The notes under the pieces: model-generated
Database searches by the model: none
What the model saw: only the letters and a program-made list of their open reading frames with translations
Told to the model about the DNA's origin: nothing
Translations under genes and position numbers: made by a program
Virus record (IMG/VR): IMGVR_UViG_3300035703_000345
Coordinates: 1-28,960 of that record
DNA length: 28,960 nt
Reading direction: 5' to 3' (one strand)
From: a virus
Shown here: piece by piece, positions 16,111-23,546 of the stretch
Position numbering within the stretch: the first letter of the stretch is position 1
Layout: every line of letters starts with the position of its first letter

Positions 16111-16794
16111 TCAGAATCGTTCGGTGGCTACGCCTTGCAGCAGTTCGTCAATGCGCTTGTTACGGGCCCAGTTGGCGCCGATATCGACCGCGCTGCCGAG
16201 CAGGCTGGTAGCCGCCCCGAAGCCCGGCATGATCGTGCCAGCTGCGCTCGACAGGTTCCGGCTCGACAGTTCAGCCATCGTGGCCTGCGTGCCGAGGTTG
16301 AATGCCTGCAACCGGGCAGCCTCCTGCGCCCGGACGGTCGATGCGTTGATGGCGAGGCGGTCAATCTCCTTGACCAGGTCCATGCTGGCGACGACTTCCT
16401 TGGCCGTCCCCTGCCCAAGCGCAATGCCTCGAGCAGCCATCCCCGTGCGGGCGCCGGCACGAGCCTGACCTGCCCGCATCGTGTACTGGCCGGCTGCGGC
16501 CTGCCCCTGTTGACCGACCTGCGTCGCGGTGAACTCGGCTGCCCGACGGTTGATGCGCGTCATCTGCGCGGCGAACGCCGCGTTCTGCGCCTGCATCTTG
16601 AGCTGGTTCTGCTGCGACTTCAGCGAGTAGTACGAGCCGATGGCCCCGGTAAAAGCGCCGAAGATCGAGGCAATGTTGCCGCCGATCTGCAAGCCCTCGG
16701 CCAACTGCGACCCGAGCGTGAACCGTTCGCCGACGGTCGGCACGTCTCCCGGGGTCAGCGAGAACTCTGGACGCATCAATGAGAATTGGCTCAT
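16111..16794 (-). CDS. Internal virion protein, T7 gp14-like (227 aa)
   Basis: The product has a hydrophobic Gly/Ala/Ser-rich segment at about 41-58 (IASIFGAFTGAIGSYYSL), then an unbroken Gln/Ala/Arg-rich helix over about 58-150 (MQAQNAAFAAQMTRINRRAA, GQARAGARTGMAARGIALGQ), and a second hydrophobic region near 182-209. Known: T7 gp14 family proteins have a similar layout, are ejected first and insert into the outer membrane. The place directly after tail tubular protein B and before the two larger core proteins matches T7 gene order. A good AGGAG lies 10 bases before the ATG at 16794 within the end of the upstream gene. Identification rests on architecture and synteny, as sequence similarity to T7 itself is weak. 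Confidence 0.8.
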   Translation of the reverse strand: MSQFSLMRPEFSLTPGDVPTVGERFTLGSQLAEGLQIGGNIASIFGAFTGAIGSYYSLKSQQNQLKMQAQNAAFAAQMTRINRRAAEFTATQVGQQGQAAAGQYTMRAGQARAGARTGMAARGIALGQGTAKEVVASMDLVKEIDRLAINASTVRAQEAARLQAFNLGTQATMAELSSRNLSSAAGTIMPGFGAATSLLGSAVDIGANWARNKRIDELLQGVATERF

Positions 16795-16796
16795 CG

Positions 16797-19490
16797 TCAG
16801 TCTCCTAGCGCAACTTCAAGGGTCAGACCCACGACCGTCAGGGGCAGCGGGTCGGCTTGCCGGATGTAGACCTGACCGCCGGCCCGCCAAGCTGGCTTGA
16901 GGTCAACGTCGATCTCGTCGCTCTTTAGGCTCGGCGGGGTGCCATATGGCTCAGTCGTGCGCTGCTTGGCCTCTACGAGCCGATCCGCCGTCGGGCCAAC
17001 GAAGATGCCGCTCGACTTGAACACCCGCAGGTACGCCTTGTTGACGTTCTTATAACGCCCCTGACCGTAGCCGTCGATGCTCATCACCGCTGGCAGGGTC
17101 TGTAGATCGCTCTCGTACGGCAGGCCGACGTGGATCAGGACTGCGGCCCGGTCGAGCGCCACGGAGCCGCTGGAGACGGTTTCCTGCGGCTGTACGGCCC
17201 CGTCAGCAAGGATGCTGACCGTTGCCCCCTCTAGGTGCGCCAAGCCGCTCACGCTGTCTCTAGCGAACGCCCAGACGGTCGTGGGGGTGTTGCGCAAGGC
17301 AACGGGCAGCGTGACGTCCACCCGAGCCGTCGCCACCGTCGTGCTGCTAGTGCCGATAATGCGAAGGCGGTACTTGTTGCCAGCCGTGTCGGTCAGGACG
17401 ATGGCGTCATTGACGTCGGTCGTGGCCGGATAGGCGAAGATCGAGGTGCTGGACGTGATCGTCAGCACGTCGGACGGTCCCCAAGTCGTGCCGCCAGAGA
17501 CAGTTACGGTCGTTGCCGTGGTGTTCGTTCCGTCGTACGTCAGGCCCGCGTCCACGAAGAAGCAGTTCTCCAGCGTCGTGATCTGGCGAGTTGCCATCCG
17601 CTCCACATAGCGCACCGAGTTGCCGTTGATCGTGCGCTTGACGATGACGTACACGCGGTCCTCATTGCCCTCGGCAACGGCGGTGCACGACTCGTACAGG
17701 CCAAGCGTGTCGTGCTGCGCCCAGGCACCGATCTGCTGCTCGGGCATGTAGGTCAGGCTCAACAAGTTGCCGTTGCTGCTGACGAACCACAGGATCGGCT
17801 GCGGGCTCTTGCTGTAGCACATATCCACCAGAGTCAGGTCATCGAACAGGTGAGCGGCCCGAATGGACAGGTCGCCCGTCACGAAGCCGCTGGCCTGCCA
17901 CGAGTAGCCGAGCTCGCGGACGTGCCCCCCTCGAGCAGCGCAGTACACGACCGTGTTATTCACGATCTCGGGCTGCACGTCGTTCGCACCGATGTACGAC
18001 TGCGGACGCACGCTGATCGTTGTCGGCGTCAGCGCGTCCGAGTTGATCGGGCTGACGCGCCATTCCGCGCTGCTGGTCATCAACAACAACTGCGTCAGCG
18101 GGACGATGTGGTTGATCGTGTTGAGTTCGCGGGCAGCCACGCGGATGCTGATTCGGTCGCTGTCCTTGACTGGCAGCGAGTACGACAGGTCGCTCTCCGT
18201 GCCCGAGCGAGTCATCCAAATCGTCTGCGGCGCGTTGTTCGTGCCGGCGAAGATCCGCCGCTGCTCGAAGTACGACACCGAGCGCGGGTAGTTGTTCGCG
18301 CTGTTGAACGGCGTCTCAACGATGGGCGGCGTGATGCCCATGTCAGGCGCGATGTTGTCATCGTCAAACGACGTGGCAGCCGTCTGCCCGATGTAGCCGT
18401 ACAGGCCGCTCTGACGCTTGTACACGTTGTACCGGAGCGCCCCCGCGACTGCGCTCCAGCTGATCGTGTTCTTGGCGCCGATGGCGTTCAGGTTGTTGAT
18501 GACGTTGCCGCTCGGGCTTGCCGCGCTCTCGTCCACCGCGTTTTGCGCAATGGCCGTCACGACGTAGTAGTTGTCGAAGTCAAGGCTCTTGTCGCCGAAC
18601 TGCACGAACCCGCCGCTCGTCCATGCGGTGTAAGCCGTCGTATCGACCGGGACGCCAGTGTCGTACGCCTTGACTGAGAACGTGTTCGTGGCCGGCGTCG
18701 TGTTGACGAGGTAGAACCCGCTCAACTGCGTCATTGTGCCGCCGTCGATGTACACGCTGTCGCCGATGGCGAACCCGTGATTGCCGACCGTGGTCACGAC
18801 GCCGGGATTTGCGTTCGTGATGCCCGTGATGTTCAGCGCATCGCCTCGGCTGGCCGTGACCGTCGGGGCGCCCGGCACCGCAACGGGGGCAACGAACGTG
18901 ATCGTCGTCAGCGTCCACGTCGTCGCGCCGAGCCGGCGCAGTTCACGCGGAGCGTGATTGGGGTGCACGAGCGTCAGGACGTCGCCCGACTGCACGTAGT
19001 GGATTGAGAACAGGTCGGCCTCTTGGTAGGGCGACGGAATCTCGTAGGCGCTCGACGGCAGCGGATACCAGTACGTGGCGTTGGGCGGCGCGTTGCCGGT
19101 CGTGGCCGCGATGCAGTAGTAGTTCGTGCCGCCCGAGGACACCAGGTCGCCAACCACATAGGCGGTCGCCCCGTTGTAGGCCGCCGGCGTGCCAGCCTGC
19201 AACGTGCTGCCCTGCGTGTGGAATCGGATGTAGCCCTGCCCAAACTCAAGCACCATCGTCTGCGTCGTGCTGTACGTGAACGGCAGCAGTCGCGTGCGCT
19301 TGGTGCTGTCTTTCACCGTCGCCACGTACGTGGTGCCGGGTCGGTTCTCTGCCGGCCCCTGCGGGGTCGGGATGAAGTTCCGCATCTTGGCGGCACCAGT
19401 CTGGAACTTGATGTCATCAATGCGCCCGAACATCTCCGGCGACAGCTCGCCGCCAGCGAACGATCTGTTGTAGATGCGGGTGTTTGGCAT
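16797..19490 (-). CDS. Tail tubular protein B-like nozzle protein with inserted domains (897 aa)
   Basis: The N-terminus (FAGGELSPEMFGRIDD, then NFIPTPQGPAENRPGT and RLLPFTYS) is the signature of podovirus tail nozzle/tail tubular B-like proteins (T7 gp12 role): a hexameric tube closing the tail and opening for DNA exit. Three extra segments interrupt the core. Residues 100-144 resemble a CBM5/12 chitin-binding-like module (YNGATAYVVGDLVSSGGTNY, PPNATYWYPL). Residues 218-298 resemble the small FCCH-like beta domain (ITGITNANPGVVTT, DSVYIDGG, TNTFSVKAYDTG). Residues 302-390 look Fn3-like (ISWSAVAGALRYNVYKR). The remainder matches the core (YFEQRRIFAGTNNAPQTIW, PEQQIGAWAQHDT). The gene starts just after the stop of tail tubular A with AGGA upstream. 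Inserted modules probably face outward and may touch cell-surface sugars. Confidence 0.88.
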   Translation of the reverse strand: MPNTRIYNRSFAGGELSPEMFGRIDDIKFQTGAAKMRNFIPTPQGPAENRPGTTYVATVKDSTKRTRLLPFTYSTTQTMVLEFGQGYIRFHTQGSTLQAGTPAAYNGATAYVVGDLVSSGGTNYYCIAATTGNAPPNATYWYPLPSSAYEIPSPYQEADLFSIHYVQSGDVLTLVHPNHAPRELRRLGATTWTLTTITFVAPVAVPGAPTVTASRGDALNITGITNANPGVVTTVGNHGFAIGDSVYIDGGTMTQLSGFYLVNTTPATNTFSVKAYDTGVPVDTTAYTAWTSGGFVQFGDKSLDFDNYYVVTAIAQNAVDESAASPSGNVINNLNAIGAKNTISWSAVAGALRYNVYKRQSGLYGYIGQTAATSFDDDNIAPDMGITPPIVETPFNSANNYPRSVSYFEQRRIFAGTNNAPQTIWMTRSGTESDLSYSLPVKDSDRISIRVAARELNTINHIVPLTQLLLMTSSAEWRVSPINSDALTPTTISVRPQSYIGANDVQPEIVNNTVVYCAARGGHVRELGYSWQASGFVTGDLSIRAAHLFDDLTLVDMCYSKSPQPILWFVSSNGNLLSLTYMPEQQIGAWAQHDTLGLYESCTAVAEGNEDRVYVIVKRTINGNSVRYVERMATRQITTLENCFFVDAGLTYDGTNTTATTVTVSGGTTWGPSDVLTITSSTSIFAYPATTDVNDAIVLTDTAGNKYRLRIIGTSSTTVATARVDVTLPVALRNTPTTVWAFARDSVSGLAHLEGATVSILADGAVQPQETVSSGSVALDRAAVLIHVGLPYESDLQTLPAVMSIDGYGQGRYKNVNKAYLRVFKSSGIFVGPTADRLVEAKQRTTEPYGTPPSLKSDEIDVDLKPAWRAGGQVYIRQADPLPLTVVGLTLEVALGD

Positions 19491-19493
19491 TGG

Positions 19494-20174
19494 TCAGCGT
19501 CCTGCGATCCAGCCCGTGATGTGCTCCGGCTTGATGTTGCGCTGGTTGGCGTCCGACATGCGGGCCTGTTGCAGGTAGGCCATCATCATCTGCGCCTGCC
19601 GCTTGCCCTCAGCCGCGCCCTGATCGCCCTTGATGACCGGGCCGGCAAGCATGGCGGCAAGGTGGTGCGACAGCGCCATGACGAACAGCGGGTCAAACTT
19701 GGTCGGGTCGGTGACGAGAGCCTGGTATCGCAGCAGCGCGTTCTGCTGATCGGTATACAGCACTTTGTTGCCGAGTGTGTCGGTCTCGATGCTGTACGGC
19801 TGTGGCACGTAACGCCCAGCCGCAACGAGCGGGGCGTAGTTGTGCAGGAAGTCTGGGGTGTCGCTGGGAACGAACTTGGCCGCGTAGTCGTTCTCGGCGT
19901 CGTGTGGCAGCACGCTGACGGCGACCATCATGTCGCCGGGGCAAGCGTACGAATACTTCCACATGGTGTACGGCATCGTCACCTGCGCAAGCAGTGCGCG
20001 GCGAGACGCGAAGTTCCATGCGTGCATCTGGAGGAGGCTGTCGCGGGCGATGGGGTAGAACCGAGCGCAGTGCTCGGCCTGAGCTGACCCTTCCGGCGGG
20101 TCGATGCTGGCGATGGAGGCATCGTCGCCGAGGTGCGCGAGTGCCAGATTGCAGATCTCAACCACGCTTGCCAT
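19494..20174 (-). CDS. Tail tubular protein A-like adaptor (226 aa)
   Basis: The sequence MASVVEICNLALAHLGDD, then RFYPIARDSLLQMHAWNFASRR, then WKYSYACPGDMM is the pattern of tail tubular A/gp11-type adaptor proteins, which form a ring between portal and nozzle. Later NALLRYQALVTDPTKFDPLF and ALSHHLAAMLAGPV also fit. The mostly helical fold and length fit the family. A clear AGGAGG at 20181-20186, six bases before the ATG at 20174, follows a hairpin terminator; this gene is therefore the first tail gene after the head block. No promoter is visible in the short gap, so expression probably depends on read-through. Confidence 0.88.
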   Translation of the reverse strand: MASVVEICNLALAHLGDDASIASIDPPEGSAQAEHCARFYPIARDSLLQMHAWNFASRRALLAQVTMPYTMWKYSYACPGDMMVAVSVLPHDAENDYAAKFVPSDTPDFLHNYAPLVAAGRYVPQPYSIETDTLGNKVLYTDQQNALLRYQALVTDPTKFDPLFVMALSHHLAAMLAGPVIKGDQGAAEGKRQAQMMMAYLQQARMSDANQRNIKPEHITGWIAGR

Positions 20175-20183
20175 TCGATCCTC

Positions 20184-20224
20184 CTAGGAAAAGAGGGGCG
20201 CCGGGTGTTTAGTCCGACGCCCCT
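20184..20224 (-). terminator. Hairpin terminator between head and tail genes
   Basis: The arms lie at 20214-20224 and 20194-20204 (plus-strand AGGGGCGCCGG and CCGACGCCCCT), giving an 11-base-pair G+C-rich stem with one mismatch and a nine-base loop. On the minus strand the stem is followed by CTCTTTTCC, a short T tract. The plus strand has no T tract on the other side, so it acts leftward. It sits in the largest gap in the window, between the 65-residue gene and the tail adaptor gene, the same place as T-phi in T7 between genes 10 and 11. The short T tract suggests incomplete termination, which would give more head than tail transcript. Confidence 0.7.
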
Positions 20225-20244
20225 CCGGGGTCACATGCGTCGTG

Positions 20245-20442
20245 TCAGTCCGCCGTGACGGTGGTCTTGGCTGGCCGGCCTCGCTTGGGTCGCACCACAG
20301 GCACGACTTCAGGCTGCTCCGACTGGCGCGGGGCGTCGATTGGCTCGACGTTCCCGTTGGCAGGACCGTTGTACTCGAAGACTTCGCCCTCCTTGCGGAG
20401 GCCGTTGTCGATGAAACACGTCACGAGTGCGCGGACTTTCAT
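20245..20442 (-). CDS. Small capsid-cluster protein with AT-hook-like tail (65 aa)
   Basis: The N-terminal half (MKVRALVTCFIDNGLRKEGE, then VFEYNGP) reads as a small SH3-like beta domain that I have seen repeated next to phage capsid genes; its role is not established. The C-terminal tail ends in VRPKRGRPAKT (50-60), with the GRP core and flanking basic residues of an AT-hook, a minor-groove DNA-binding motif. The ATG at 20442 follows the stop of the cement gene as TGACATG, with GGTGA upstream. As the last gene before the terminator it should be made at capsid-like levels. It could bind packaged DNA or simply be a basic tail; DNA binding is inferred. Confidence 0.7.
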   Translation of the reverse strand: MKVRALVTCFIDNGLRKEGEVFEYNGPANGNVEPIDAPRQSEQPEVVPVVRPKRGRPAKTTVTAD

Positions 20443-20443
20443 G

Positions 20444-20905
20444 TCAGGTCACCGAGAAGCCGCTGGCGTAGAACTTGCGACCGTCCTGGATGTCCTTCAC
20501 GATCTGGGCGAGAATCGAGCCAGTCGTGGGGGTGGTGCCAGTGACGTCGTAGTAGGCCGCCATGTAGCGCTCGCCGAGGCTAGCGATCTGGGGCGGGATG
20601 CGCACGACGTACTGCTTGCCGGCAGTCAGGTTGGCAAGCAGAACGGCACCAGTCGAGGCGATGGTCGTCGGCGACGACATCGCATCAGTGGTGTCAGTGA
20701 CGACAGCCATGTTCAGGCTGGTCAGGTTGTCGAACGCCGTCACGACGGTGAAGACCATGTACAGGTCTTCGCCTTCGCCGATGTCACGGGCAGTGCCGAG
20801 GTCGATCACGTTGGTGCTGACGGCGTCAGCGGTGATCGCCTGGCCACTGATGGCAGAGCCGGGGTTGTTAGCCCCGGACACGGTGAGGAGAACGTCGGTA
20901 ATCAT
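20444..20905 (-). CDS. Capsid cement protein, Bbp16-like (153 aa)
   Basis: The N-terminal half has SGQAITADAVSTNVIDLGTA followed by RDIGEGEDLYMVFTVVTAF, the signature of the Bbp16 family capsid cement protein of Bordetella phage BPP-1. Later strands (VLLANLTAGKQYVVRIPP, GERYMAAYYDV) complete an expected beta-sandwich, and the length is as in the family. Cement proteins sit on the outside of the HK97-fold shell and stabilise it. The gene directly follows the major capsid gene, 27 bases away, with AAAGGAACCAACACA before the ATG. A perfect six-base-pair hairpin lies in its first codons (20859-20877). Confidence 0.85.
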   Translation of the reverse strand: MITDVLLTVSGANNPGSAISGQAITADAVSTNVIDLGTARDIGEGEDLYMVFTVVTAFDNLTSLNMAVVTDTTDAMSSPTTIASTGAVLLANLTAGKQYVVRIPPQIASLGERYMAAYYDVTGTTPTTGSILAQIVKDIQDGRKFYASGFSVT

Positions 20906-20932
20906 TGTGTTGGTTCCTTTCTGTCGTTCCTA

Positions 20933-21964
20933 TCAGGACACGACGGCTTCGGTGTTGACGATGGCATCCACGCGGCGCAGGGGCACGCCCTGGAACGACA
21001 GCCAGCTGTAGGGCTGACCGAACTGCGACAGACCTTCGTTGACCTTGAGCACGTACTGGCTCTTGTCGAGCGCAGCGATGGCAAGGCCGCTGTGGACGGT
21101 GCGGTTCATGTAGAACGCGGCCCGACCCATGCCCATGTTGGGGATGCGGTACAGGGCGCGGCTCATCAGCTTGATGATGGCGGTAGCAGCCGAAGGAGCC
21201 TGCGTAGTGGTCTGCGCAATCAGGTCATCGGTGTCGATGTTGCAGATGCGGACCACGTAGCGCCAGTCCTTGACCACCAGACCGTTCTTCCACTGGTAGC
21301 GGGTGGCATACGCCTGAAGACGGGTGCCATCGCTGTTGTAGACGGTCTGCTCGCCGAGATCTTCGTGGATCAGGCCGGCGCTGCTGCCCTTGGGGAAGGG
21401 GCAGTACACGGTCTGGTCACCCCACACGACGAGGTAGATCGACGTGTTGCTGGTGGCATCGCTACCGCCAGCCGAGATGATGTTCTGCGAGTTGTTCGGG
21501 CTGCCGGCGCCGATGTCCGAGTAACGCGGCGCGAGGCCGAGGAACTGCTTCGGATCGGTGGCGGGGTTGCCGTAGAACAGGGTGGTTGCCTGAGTCTGGT
21601 TCATCGCCTCGAGGAAGGCGACGTCTTCGGACAGGCGGAACTGGGCGGTGTTGCCGTTCAGCATCGCCAGATCCTTGTCCACCTCGCTGCGGGCTTCCAG
21701 AATGCCGCAAGCCTCATCGACCTGAGCGGTCGTGCTCTTGCTGTTCGGGATGCCCTGGTTGAGGGCGCGCCAGTACACCGAGGGAAGCCCGGTGCGGATG
21801 ACGACGCGCTCGCCCGTGGGGAGGTTGCCTTCCTTGAAGACGCAGTCCTCGAGGATTTCGTTCGACTGCGAGAGGAGTTCCGCGATGACCGGGACGCGGC
21901 CATCCGGATCGGTGCGCTTGGCCCAGTCGGCCAGCGTCAGATTCGACGTAGAGAGAGTTGCCAT
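20933..21964 (-). CDS. Major capsid protein, HK97 fold, Bbp17-like (343 aa)
   Basis: Features typical of BPP-1-type major capsid proteins are present: MATLSTSNLTLADWAKRTDP, an N-terminal helix with VIAELLSQSNEILED, then the loop region GERVVIRTGLPSVYWRALN, EACGILEARSEVDKDLA, and the A-domain strands NIISAGGSDATSNTSIYLVV and VYCPFPKGSSAGLIHEDLGE. The length is normal for the family and no prohead protease cleavage site is obvious. The gene stands between scaffold and cement genes. AAAGGAATCGCAAC before the ATG at 21964 is a good ribosome binding site. It forms the icosahedral shell. Confidence 0.93.
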   Translation of the reverse strand: MATLSTSNLTLADWAKRTDPDGRVPVIAELLSQSNEILEDCVFKEGNLPTGERVVIRTGLPSVYWRALNQGIPNSKSTTAQVDEACGILEARSEVDKDLAMLNGNTAQFRLSEDVAFLEAMNQTQATTLFYGNPATDPKQFLGLAPRYSDIGAGSPNNSQNIISAGGSDATSNTSIYLVVWGDQTVYCPFPKGSSAGLIHEDLGEQTVYNSDGTRLQAYATRYQWKNGLVVKDWRYVVRICNIDTDDLIAQTTTQAPSAATAIIKLMSRALYRIPNMGMGRAAFYMNRTVHSGLAIAALDKSQYVLKVNEGLSQFGQPYSWLSFQGVPLRRVDAIVNTEAVVS

Positions 21965-21989
21965 GTTGCGATTCCTTTGTTGGAGTTAG

Positions 21990-22664
21990 TTACGAGTACA
22001 GAACATCGGCCAGATCGGAGAACGACTTGGGGCCGGCCTTGGCCTGCCCGGTCGAGCCCGTCACGACACGATCCTCACTGATTGCCTTGCCTGCGCGGAA
22101 GAATAACCGGACGATCTCCGGGTGATTCCCCAGACCAGACTCGTTGAGCAGCGTGCGGAGTTCGGTGGTGCCGAACGCATCCAGCGCCTTCTTGGCAACG
22201 GCCAGGTTCTCGGCGAGCGCGGGGCCGCCGAATTCCTTGTCCTGCTTAGATGCCTCCATCCAAGCGCCTTGAACGGCCTGAATCTGAGCCATTTGACGTT
22301 CGGCCATCTTCGGGCCCATGACGTCAAGCAGCTTCTGCGCAGCGTCCTGACTCAGCTTGAGTTCCCGTGCGACCTCCGAGTACGCGGTGATGGTGTCACC
22401 GTCAAACTCCTGACCTTCAGGAGCCTTGAATTCGTACTTCTCAGGCGCGGTCGGCTGGGCGTCGGCGGGTGCCTCGGCTGCCTTCTCTGCCTGTCCGGTC
22501 ACAGGGGCGTCCTGCGCCTTGGCCGTGTCGGCGGGCGCAGTCTGAGGTGCAGACGCCTTCTGCTCGCCATACAACTTCTCCGCCGTCGCGGAGGTGTTGG
22601 TGGCATTCGATGATGTGGGCGCCTCACTGGTTGGGGTCGCCAGCATCGTCGTTGGTTCGTTCAT
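21990..22664 (-). CDS. Capsid scaffolding protein (224 aa)
   Basis: The first 80 residues are a low-complexity Ala/Pro/Thr/Gln-rich tail (APADAQPTAPEKYEF), followed by GQEFDGDTITAYSEVARELK and a strongly helical region (SQDAAQKLLDVMGPKMAERQ) and a C-terminal helical part with LAENLAVAKKALDAFGTTEL and NHPEIVRLFFRAGKAI. This arrangement and the position immediately upstream of the major capsid gene are those of podovirus scaffold proteins; relatives are sometimes annotated as putative protease, but I see no catalytic motif. The ATG at 22664 with AAGGAACACACGA upstream lies inside the end of the Bbp19-like gene, overlapping it by 41 bases in another frame. Confidence 0.85.
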   Translation of the reverse strand: MNEPTTMLATPTSEAPTSSNATNTSATAEKLYGEQKASAPQTAPADTAKAQDAPVTGQAEKAAEAPADAQPTAPEKYEFKAPEGQEFDGDTITAYSEVARELKLSQDAAQKLLDVMGPKMAERQMAQIQAVQGAWMEASKQDKEFGGPALAENLAVAKKALDAFGTTELRTLLNESGLGNHPEIVRLFFRAGKAISEDRVVTGSTGQAKAGPKSFSDLADVLYS

Positions 22665-22968
22665 TCGTGTGTTCCTTCAACATGACCGGATAAAGTTCCG
22701 GGCATACGGCATGGATAATACCAAGTAACTGTAGGCCGTAGTTACGGTTACCTTCAGAGAAGGCCATTGTCATGCTGTTGGTAGCGAACGAGGACCGGAA
22801 CACTCCGGCCCTGTCCAGCAGCCTCCACACCATGCGCCGGCCACGCTTGTTGTTCATCAGCCACTTGACGTCGGCGGCCTCGTTCTCGCGCTCGAGGCGT
22901 TCACGCTGGTCGCGCTCGGCCTTGCTGCGCTCCTGTCCTCGGATGTCGAGGGGGTCGTAGTTGCTCAT
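22624..22968 (-). CDS. Bbp19-like phage protein (114 aa)
   Basis: The core ADVKWLMNNKRGRRMVWRLL, then AGVFRSSFATNSMTMAFSEG and NRNYGLQLLGIIHAVCPELY, is characteristic of the Bbp19 family, found next to scaffold genes in BPP-1-like phages. Its function is not known; the N-terminal 30 residues are a highly charged helix (RSKAERDQRERLERENEA). It starts with ATGA overlap on the upstream gene and its last 41 bases overlap the scaffold start, so the three genes are tightly coupled. A structural or assembly role is inferred from its constant neighbourhood. Confidence 0.82.
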   Translation of the reverse strand: MSNYDPLDIRGQERSKAERDQRERLERENEAADVKWLMNNKRGRRMVWRLLDRAGVFRSSFATNSMTMAFSEGNRNYGLQLLGIIHAVCPELYPVMLKEHTNERTNDDAGDPNQ

Positions 22969-23546
22969 TCGTACGACCCGTCAACCTCGTTGATCGTGGC
23001 GATGACCGACGGGATGATGGGTCGCGTTGGCGACGTCAGGCCGCTTGCCGTGTAAATCGAAATGTCGTTGCTCGGCGTGCTCCACATGATCTGAGCGTAC
23101 TGGCCTGAGTTCATCGACAGGAAGATGTTCCAGGCCGCCACCAGATACCCGTCGCCGCCGGCATGGGTCTTGGGAATGGTGATGCGCGTGTTACTCGCTG
23201 CAACATCGCTGCCGTCGATACGGAACCAGATGTCCGCCTCGCCTTCCTGCCCTGCGCTGTTGCGGAACTGCGCACTGAACTGGATGTTGTAAATGGCTGT
23301 GCGCGTTACGGTTAGGCGAGAATTGCTGGCTACCGTGATGCCCTTGCTGATGTCCGTTACCGGAAATGACAATGCCGTTGCCGTGTTCAGGCTCGCCGTC
23401 TGCGTGCTCTCGCTGTGAAACGCACCAACGTGCGGGATGCGGGCGAACAGGAGCTGGCTGCCGTCTGGATCCGACACCCCAACGATGTCGCCGCTGGTTG
23501 AGTCGTACAGGAACGGGCTGCCTGGGAATCGCTTCTGGATTGCCAT
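22965..23546 (-). CDS. Jelly-roll-like structural protein (193 aa)
   Basis: After a short N-terminal part (FPGSPFLYDSTSGDIVGVSD) the sequence looks like a C1q/TNF-type jelly-roll: a series of strands including ISKGITVASNSRLTVTRTAI, YNIQFSAQFRNS, EADIWFRIDGSDVAASNTRI and NIFLSMNSGQYAQIMWS. Similar proteins appear in phage head modules and are often listed as hypothetical. An outer head decoration or head-fibre role is inferred. A strong GGAGGTCTA lies just before the ATG, and the start overlaps the portal stop by one base (TAATG), so it is translated directly after portal. Confidence 0.72.
   Translation of the reverse strand: MAIQKRFPGSPFLYDSTSGDIVGVSDPDGSQLLFARIPHVGAFHSESTQTASLNTATALSFPVTDISKGITVASNSRLTVTRTAIYNIQFSAQFRNSAGQEGEADIWFRIDGSDVAASNTRITIPKTHAGGDGYLVAAWNIFLSMNSGQYAQIMWSTPSNDISIYTASGLTSPTRPIIPSVIATINEVDGSYE

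Noticed and set aside
17235-18677. 480-codon plus-strand frame opposite the nozzle gene
   Set aside because: Antisense to a recognised gene, with shadow-type composition.
20859-20877. Perfect six-base-pair hairpin in the first codons of the cement gene
   Set aside because: No T tract follows and it lies in coding sequence; too short to call a terminator or attenuator.
20255-22081. 608-codon plus-strand frame across the capsid genes
   Set aside because: It is a shadow of the major capsid, cement and 65-residue genes, which have clear family signatures and ribosome binding sites.
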